Of a DNA stretch of 64,000 nt, positions 59,073-64,000 are shown in pieces (position 1 is the first letter of the stretch; each line of letters begins with the position of its first letter). The stretch covers positions 40,760 to 104,759 of the forward strand of contig JADHMQ010000004.1 in the NCBI GenBank assembly GCA_016779935.1. The letters are read 5' to 3'. The position numbers and the translations under genes are program-made. Under the pieces are notes generated by a model, which saw nothing but the letters and a program-made list of their open reading frames with translations, ran no database searches and had not been told where the DNA came from. The DNA is from Flavobacteriales bacterium (lineage in GTDB: Bacteria > Bacteroidota > Bacteroidia > Flavobacteriales > UBA7312).

Positions 59073-61076
59073 ATGAGCAAATTAGACGCTAAAATTCCCG
59101 AAGGTCCATTAAAAGACAAATGGACTAAGCATAAAAACTCTATTAATTTAGTAAACCCTGCCAATAAGCGATCCATTGACGTGATTGTTGTAGGAACTGG
59201 TTTAGCAGGGGCCTCGGCGGCTGCATCTCTTGCAGAAATGGGCTACAACGTTAAGTCGTTTTGCTTCCAAGACTCGCCAAGACGTGCGCATTCGATTGCT
59301 GCTCAAGGTGGAATAAATGCTGCCAAAAACTACCAAAACGATGGCGATTCAGTCTACAGACTATTTTACGATACAGTAAAAGGTGGAGACTACCGATCAA
59401 GGGAAGCAAACGTCTATCGACTAGCTGAGGTTAGCACAAATATTATCGACCAATGTGTTGCGCAAGGCGTTCCATTTGCTAGAGAATATGGGGGCTTATT
59501 AGATAACCGTTCTTTCGGTGGCGTTCAGGTATCAAGAACATTTTATGCCAAAGGGCAAACAGGGCAACAACTTCTTTTAGGAGCCTATTCAGCAATGTCC
59601 CGCCAAATCAATAAAGGAAAAATCAGCATGTACAACCGTCATGAGATGCTTGATGTTGTAATTGTTGATGGCAAAGCCAGAGGAATCATAGCAAGAAATT
59701 TAATTACTGGCGAAATAGAACGTCATTCAGCTCACGCAGTAGTATTGGCTTCAGGAGGATATGGAAATGTTTTCTTCTTAAGTACTAATGCTATGGGAAG
59801 TAACGTAACTGCAGCATGGAAAGCCCACAAGAAAGGGGCTTACTTTGCTAATCCATGCTTTACCCAGATACACCCAACATGCATACCTGTTTCAGGAGAA
59901 TATCAGTCTAAACTTACATTGATGTCTGAATCTTTAAGAAATGATGGTAGAATATGGGTACCTAAAAATATTGAGGACGTAGAAGCTATCCGTTCAGGCA
60001 AAAAGAAACCAACAGAATTAACTGAAGACGAAAGAGATTATTACTTAGAACGAAGATACCCAGCCTTTGGAAACCTAGTGCCACGAGATGTAGCGAGTAG
60101 AGCTGCCAAAGAGCGTTGCGATGCCGGATACGGTGTTAACGAGACTGGAGAAGCGGTATTTTTAGATTTCGCATCGGCGATTGAGCGTTATGGTAAAGAG
60201 CAGGCAAACATCAAGGGACTAGATGATTCTGACTCTAAATTAGTAACTAAACTTGGAAAAGAGGTTGTCAAAGCAAAGTATGGAAACCTGTTTCAGATGT
60301 ATGAAAAAATTACTGACGATAACCCATACGAAACACCAATGAAAATTTATCCAGCTGTACATTACACAATGGGAGGACTATGGGTTGATTATAATTTAAT
60401 GACCAATATTTCTGGCTTATATGCATGTGGGGAAGCTAATTTTTCTGATCATGGCGCTAACCGTTTAGGCGCTTCTGCACTTATGCAAGGGTTGGCTGAT
60501 GGTTATTTTGTATTACCATACACTATTGGAGATTTCCTAGCTGATGATATTAGAACGGGTTCTATCCCAACAGATTTACCAGAATTTGATGAGGCCGAAA
60601 AACAAGCCAAAGAACGAATAGATAAACTGGTAAGTAATAAAGGAACTAAGACGGTTGACTATTTCCACAAAAAGCTCGGAAAGATTATTTGGAATGAGTG
60701 TGGAATGTCAAGAAACAAAGAGGACCTTCTAAGAGCTATCGATGAAGTATCGGCACTTAGGGAAGAGTTTTGGAAAGAAGTAAATATCCCAGGTTCATCT
60801 AATGAACTTAACCAGGAGTTAGAAAAAGCTGGTCGAGTAGCTGATTTTTTAGAGTTAGGTGAGCTAATGTGTAAAGATGCGCTTGAGCGTGCCGAGTCTT
60901 GTGGCGGTCACTTTAGAGAAGAATCGCAAACAGAGGAAGGAGAAGCATTACGAAACGATAAAGAATTCACTTTTGTTTCTGCGTGGGAATACAATGAAAA
61001 ACCCTCAGAATCAACCCTTCACAAAGAAGAGCTGATTTTTGAGAACATAGAGGTAAAACAAAGAAGTTATAAATAA
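59073..61076 (+). CDS. sdhA: Succinate dehydrogenase/fumarate reductase flavoprotein subunit
   Basis: The 667-aa FAD-containing catalytic subunit. The dinucleotide fold [20 protein letters not shown], the flavinylation region [17 protein letters not shown] (His covalently binding FAD), the active-site [11 protein letters not shown] and the closing [20 protein letters not shown] are present. Length and features match the menaquinone-linked type found in Bacteroidota. It belongs to the TCA cycle and respiratory chain. sdhB follows after 6 nt. Confidence 0.95.
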   Translation: MSKLDAKIPEGPLKDKWTKHKNSINLVNPANKRSIDVIVVGTGLAGASAAASLAEMGYNVKSFCFQDSPRRAHSIAAQGGINAAKNYQNDGDSVYRLFYDTVKGGDYRSREANVYRLAEVSTNIIDQCVAQGVPFAREYGGLLDNRSFGGVQVSRTFYAKGQTGQQLLLGAYSAMSRQINKGKISMYNRHEMLDVVIVDGKARGIIARNLITGEIERHSAHAVVLASGGYGNVFFLSTNAMGSNVTAAWKAHKKGAYFANPCFTQIHPTCIPVSGEYQSKLTLMSESLRNDGRIWVPKNIEDVEAIRSGKKKPTELTEDERDYYLERRYPAFGNLVPRDVASRAAKERCDAGYGVNETGEAVFLDFASAIERYGKEQANIKGLDDSDSKLVTKLGKEVVKAKYGNLFQMYEKITDDNPYETPMKIYPAVHYTMGGLWVDYNLMTNISGLYACGEANFSDHGANRLGASALMQGLADGYFVLPYTIGDFLADDIRTGSIPTDLPEFDEAEKQAKERIDKLVSNKGTKTVDYFHKKLGKIIWNECGMSRNKEDLLRAIDEVSALREEFWKEVNIPGSSNELNQELEKAGRVADFLELGELMCKDALERAESCGGHFREESQTEEGEALRNDKEFTFVSAWEYNEKPSESTLHKEELIFENIEVKQRSYK

Positions 61077-61082
61077 TTCGAT

Positions 61083-61835
61083 ATGAATTTAACGTTAAGA
61101 GTATGGCGACAAAAAAACGCCAACGAAAAAGGCAAAATTGTCGAATATAAAGCTACTAATATAAGTCCAGATATGTCTTTCCTTGAGATGATGGATGTAG
61201 TGAATAATGATATCATACAGAAAGGGGAAGAGCCAATCGCTTTTGATCACGACTGTAGAGAAGGTATCTGTGGTAGCTGTTCAATGTATATTAATGGAGA
61301 AGCACATGGCCCTGCTCGTGCTGTTACCACTTGCCAGTTGCACATGCGTGAGTTTAAAGATGGTGAAACCATTTATATTGAACCATGGAGAGCTAAAGCT
61401 TTCCCTGTAATCAAAGATCTAGTAGTTAACCGCTCTGCTTTTGATAGAGTTATTCAAGCAGGAGGATACGTTTCTGTAAACACTTCCGGAAATACCCTTG
61501 ATGCCAACGCCATTCCAATTCCCAAAGAAGATGCTGACGATGCCTTTAGTGCAGCTACCTGTATAGGCTGTGGAGCTTGCGTTGCAACATGTAAAAACTC
61601 TTCTGCAATGTTATTCGTTTCTGCAAAAGTTTCTCAACTTGCACTATTACCTCAAGGGCAAGTGGAAAGAGAAGACCGTGTGTTAAATATGGTTGATCAA
61701 ATGGATTTAGAAGGATTTGGAAACTGTACCAATACTGGGGCATGTGAAGTAGAATGTCCAAAAGAAATTTCTCTGGAAAACATTGCTCGAATGAACAGAG
61801 AGTACTTGTCAGCTTCGGTCAACTCAAAAAAATAA
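61083..61835 (+). CDS. sdhB: Succinate dehydrogenase/fumarate reductase iron-sulfur subunit
   Basis: A 250-aa electron-transfer subunit with three clusters: the [2Fe-2S] site ([15 protein letters not shown], with a later TTC), the [4Fe-4S] site [13 protein letters not shown], and the [3Fe-4S] site [16 protein letters not shown]. Residue order is standard. It ends the sdhCAB operon; the nitrilase-family gene follows 18 nt later and may be read through. Confidence 0.95.
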   Translation: MNLTLRVWRQKNANEKGKIVEYKATNISPDMSFLEMMDVVNNDIIQKGEEPIAFDHDCREGICGSCSMYINGEAHGPARAVTTCQLHMREFKDGETIYIEPWRAKAFPVIKDLVVNRSAFDRVIQAGGYVSVNTSGNTLDANAIPIPKEDADDAFSAATCIGCGACVATCKNSSAMLFVSAKVSQLALLPQGQVEREDRVLNMVDQMDLEGFGNCTNTGACEVECPKEISLENIARMNREYLSASVNSKK

Positions 61836-61853
61836 TTTGCTTCAAATGATTAG

Positions 61854-62618
61854 ATGACTGAACTTTCCTTAACATTAGTACAAAGTCATCTAATATGGGA
61901 ACAGCCAAAAGCAAATCTCTCGTATTTTGGACAGTTACTCCAATCCGTTAAGCAGACAGACGTTATTATTTTACCAGAATTATTTTCAACAGCCTTTTCC
62001 TTGAGTGCTAAAGCCGAATCTATGGACGGTGAAAGTGTACAATGGATGCTGAACTTATCCAAAGAAAAGAATGCCCTTATTTTAGGATCTTTACTCATCG
62101 AAGACAATGGCTACAAATACAACCGATTAATTTGCGCCTTTCCAGATGGAAGTGTTCAGCACTATGATAAAAGACATTTGTTTACTCTAATGAAGGAGGA
62201 ATCATTTATCCATAAAGGCGATAGGCGTTTAACCGTTGAATACAAGGGGTGGCGAATATGCCCGTTAATATGTTACGATTTACGTTTCCCAGTGTACAGT
62301 AGAAATACAGACGCTTACGATATATTAGTCTATGTTGCTAATTGGCCTGTCACGAGAATTCAACATTGGAATCAGCTTTTAATCGCAAGGGCCATAGAAA
62401 ATCAATCTTATGTTGTTGGTGTGAATAGAGTAGGCGAAGATGTCAATGGAATAAAATACAACGGCCAAAGTGCAGTAATTGACGCCAGCGGACACATTAT
62501 ATATATAGGGGGTGAAAAAGAAGCCCTTAAAACAGTAGTGGTCAGCAAAGACAGCTTACAGTCTGCGCGAAATAAATTTCCTTTTTTGCAAGACGCCGAT
62601 AAGTTTACTATTCATTAG
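61854..62618 (+). CDS. Nitrilase-superfamily amidase, YafV/omega-amidase-like
   Basis: A 254-aa carbon-nitrogen hydrolase with the catalytic triad Glu42 (ILPELFSTAF), Lys106 (HYDKRHLF) and Cys140 (CPLICYDLRFP). The motif set and length match YafV/omega-amidase proteins, which hydrolyse alpha-ketoglutaramate or similar omega-amides and act in metabolite repair. It is cytoplasmic. It overlaps the convergent lipoprotein gene by 11 bp. Confidence 0.9.
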   Translation: MTELSLTLVQSHLIWEQPKANLSYFGQLLQSVKQTDVIILPELFSTAFSLSAKAESMDGESVQWMLNLSKEKNALILGSLLIEDNGYKYNRLICAFPDGSVQHYDKRHLFTLMKEESFIHKGDRRLTVEYKGWRICPLICYDLRFPVYSRNTDAYDILVYVANWPVTRIQHWNQLLIARAIENQSYVVGVNRVGEDVNGIKYNGQSAVIDASGHIIYIGGEKEALKTVVVSKDSLQSARNKFPFLQDADKFTIH

Positions 62619-63648
62619 TATTCCATTCAACAATTACATCCCAGTCGGATCGAATAGTAATTTCTTTAGCATAGTACTCGACGGTTTCAGCCTGTTGTTT
62701 TTGCAATAAATTACCAGAATCCCATTCGCCATTATTATTATCGTCAAGTATAATCCGTAAAGAATAAGTGCCGGGACTTAAGGAATCAATCTCAAGCGAT
62801 TCAGAATCAGTTGTGCGAAATACAATACTTTCTTTATAAATTAGCTCAACAATTAAAGGGGTATTTGGCAAAGAGTCTATAATTAACCTGCCGAAGCTAT
62901 CGCCCTGTATTGAAGGTGTTTTTTTTACAGAGTCATTTATTGCTGTTTCGTCAAACAAAAAAACAGTTAAGTCGTTTGCGTTTGGTTTTATTGTATTAGA
63001 AACGAAGCCGACCTTTTCATGTGGCAGACTGAATATATTATTGTTATCGATATCTTCTAAGGCGTAAATCACAAAGGGCTTGTCGGGAAGATTTGAAAAT
63101 TTAAAATTACCATCATTATTGCTAATTGCTAAATATTCAGGTTCTTGTTTATACAATATACTGTCATAAGACGCATCATCCGAATATAAACCCACACATA
63201 TTTTTTCAATAGGGCTTTTGCTTAAGGCGTCAAAAACCTTGCCCTGTATATATAATGTGTCAATTTCAGGGCCTGTAGAAAAGGCATACTCTAAGTAAGG
63301 CAATACATTCCCTTCGGTAACATCCTTTACAATGTCATTTAGAATGATAGTATAGGTAGTGTTTTCATCTAAATCTTCTTTAAAGGAAATCAACAGTTCA
63401 TTGCCTTTTGTGTTTAATTCTACATTCTTGCTTATGGATGGAGCAAAAAATAACTTTTCTGTTTGATTAATTTGAATCGTTTCGTCAAAGACCATTATTA
63501 TTTTGTCTTCATTGAAAAGAGTATTGTTATTTTCAGGAAAAGTTGAGATTTGTTGAGGGGGTGCCTTATCAACATCTCCACCACTTAATGGAGCAACATT
63601 AGCGCAGCTAAAAAAGAAAATTATAGGAATTAAATATGTTATTTTCAT
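62608..63648 (-). CDS. Ig-like domain lipoprotein
   Basis: A 346-aa lipoprotein (lipobox IIFFFSCANVAPLSGG). The first domain (about 30-130) is a bacterial Ig-like (Big_5/SbsA-type) fold: IIMVFDETIQINQ, LISFKEDLDENTTYTIIL. A carboxypeptidase-regulatory-like stretch follows (IQGKVFDALSKSPIEKICV). Similar proteins are common in Bacteroidota, with unknown role at the cell surface. The open frame begins at 63681, but a TAnnTTTG element at 63654-63661 supports the ATG at 63648. Confidence 0.82.
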   Translation of the reverse strand: MKITYLIPIIFFFSCANVAPLSGGDVDKAPPQQISTFPENNNTLFNEDKIIMVFDETIQINQTEKLFFAPSISKNVELNTKGNELLISFKEDLDENTTYTIILNDIVKDVTEGNVLPYLEYAFSTGPEIDTLYIQGKVFDALSKSPIEKICVGLYSDDASYDSILYKQEPEYLAISNNDGNFKFSNLPDKPFVIYALEDIDNNNIFSLPHEKVGFVSNTIKPNANDLTVFLFDETAINDSVKKTPSIQGDSFGRLIIDSLPNTPLIVELIYKESIVFRTTDSESLEIDSLSPGTYSLRIILDDNNNGEWDSGNLLQKQQAETVEYYAKEITIRSDWDVIVEWNTNE

Positions 63649-63653
63649 AGCAA

Positions 63654-63661
63654 CAAATATA
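63654..63661 (-). promoter_or_regulatory. -7 promoter element placed 5 nt before the Ig-like lipoprotein ATG
   Basis: The reverse strand reads TATATTTG, exact match, with 5 nt to the ATG at 63648. It predicts a leaderless transcript and rules out the longer start at 63681. Confidence 0.5.
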
Positions 63662-63779
63662 CTGTTTATAAGCTGTTTCAATATTTATTTTTTTTGGCTA
63701 AGTATTTGATTTTTAAAAAAAGAATTCTATCTTTATAAACTCTAAATCTTTAGAGAAGACGCTAACCACTTATTAATAC

Positions 63780-63814
63780 TTTGACTATCAGTCACTTACG
63801 TGTATTTATTTTTG
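63780..63814 (+). promoter_or_regulatory. Promoter with both -33 and -7 elements
   Basis: TTTG (63780-63783) and TATTTTTG (63807-63814) are separated by 23 nt, the only place in the window where both Bacteroidota elements are evident. It predicts a start near 63819 and a leader of about 53 nt before the ATG at 63872. Confidence 0.6.
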
Positions 63815-63871
63815 TTGGTAACTTCTGCTAAGAATTAGAAATTAACTTAATATTAACCAAAAACAAGTATT

Positions 63872-64000
63872 ATGAGTTTAAAAATTACTCAAAATCTTCG
63901 TGCTTATTGTTGTTTCTTGTTAGCCTTTATATTGTCTGCGTTTTCGTATGGCAATTTGAACGCGCAGGTATTCTTTTCAGAATATGCTGAGGGAAGTTCA
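63872..64000 (+). CDS. Secreted protein, N-terminal part, cut by window edge
   Basis: Only 43 codons are visible. A signal peptide (RAYCCFLLAFILSAFSYGNL) is followed by NAQVFFSEYAEGSS, which resembles the start of lamin-tail-domain or endonuclease I-type T9SS-exported proteins of Bacteroidota. The rest lies beyond 64000, so the product cannot be named. Confidence 0.6.
   Translation, partial: MSLKITQNLRAYCCFLLAFILSAFSYGNLNAQVFFSEYAEGSS

Noticed and set aside
1..64000. Mobile elements, CRISPR arrays, tRNA or rRNA genes
   Set aside because: No transposase-like ORF, regularly spaced repeat array or recognisable structural RNA gene was seen on either strand.

Overview
The window is a compact, AT-rich stretch of a Bacteroidota chromosome, most likely from a marine member of the Flavobacteriales. 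The evidence is the gliding-motility lipoprotein GldH, type IX secretion (T9SS) C-terminal sorting domains, SusC-style TonB receptors with N-terminal carboxypeptidase-regulatory-like domains, an S46 dipeptidyl peptidase, a proteorhodopsin with its retinal-forming dioxygenase, and repeated use of the Bacteroidota -7 promoter element TAnnTTTG. About 60 protein genes are packed with short gaps and several 4-14 bp convergent overlaps. No insertion sequence, phage, CRISPR array, rRNA or tRNA was seen.

Layout. 1-6265: gpsA (partial) and lysS on the minus strand; then a sugar-phosphate isomerase, lipB, a DEDD exonuclease and a fused double-ATPase ABC protein. 6266-6686: two tandem, nearly identical small-RNA-like units, each with its own terminator. 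6687-13101: a minus-strand run of holB, a PSP1/RicT-like gene, gldH, PBP1A and the two CoA-transferase subunits. 13193-17346: pgk, cvpA, small proteins, a cyclophilin and pheS. 17347-19384: a damaged heavy-metal-associated (HMA) gene, a thioredoxin-like T9SS cargo and a probable outer-membrane barrel. 19381-22261: an acyltransferase-like gene and umuDC. 22458-24152: proteorhodopsin and blh. 25359-28250: a Fur/Zur-type regulator divergent from a His-rich TonB receptor and a metal-binding lipoprotein. 28327-35632: a second receptor, then glycosylasparaginase, a ROK kinase and a GH92 mannosidase, a likely N-glycan use locus. 36495-40365: 3-hydroxyanthranilate catabolism in two divergent arms. 40401-46292: a PurF-like enzyme, a methyltransferase and an S46 peptidase. 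46411-53532: a complete suf operon (A, B, C, D, S, E, a DUF59 gene) followed by DUF2480 and DUF3050 genes. 53641-64000: thiL, an unknown helical protein, a stop-interrupted T9SS cargo gene, aminopeptidase P, succinate dehydrogenase CAB, a nitrilase-family amidase, an Ig-like lipoprotein and the start of a secreted protein.

The points most worth a second look are: (1) the tandem RNA units at 6303-6688, whose only two differences within the transcribed part form a compensatory base pair in the terminator stem; (2) a 62-bp segment at 17347-17408 bounded by a perfect 8-bp inverted repeat, whose inversion would give the HMA gene an ATG and a Cys metal-site motif; (3) an in-frame stop at 56693-56695 inside the loop of a 6-bp inverted repeat, where flipping the 7-nt loop would also reopen the reading frame; (4) a palindrome beside the promoter between the Zur-like regulator and its receptor; and (5) a set of TAnnTTTG elements placed so close to start codons that leaderless transcripts are predicted. 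All promoter calls rest on motif matches by eye; no search or alignment could be run.
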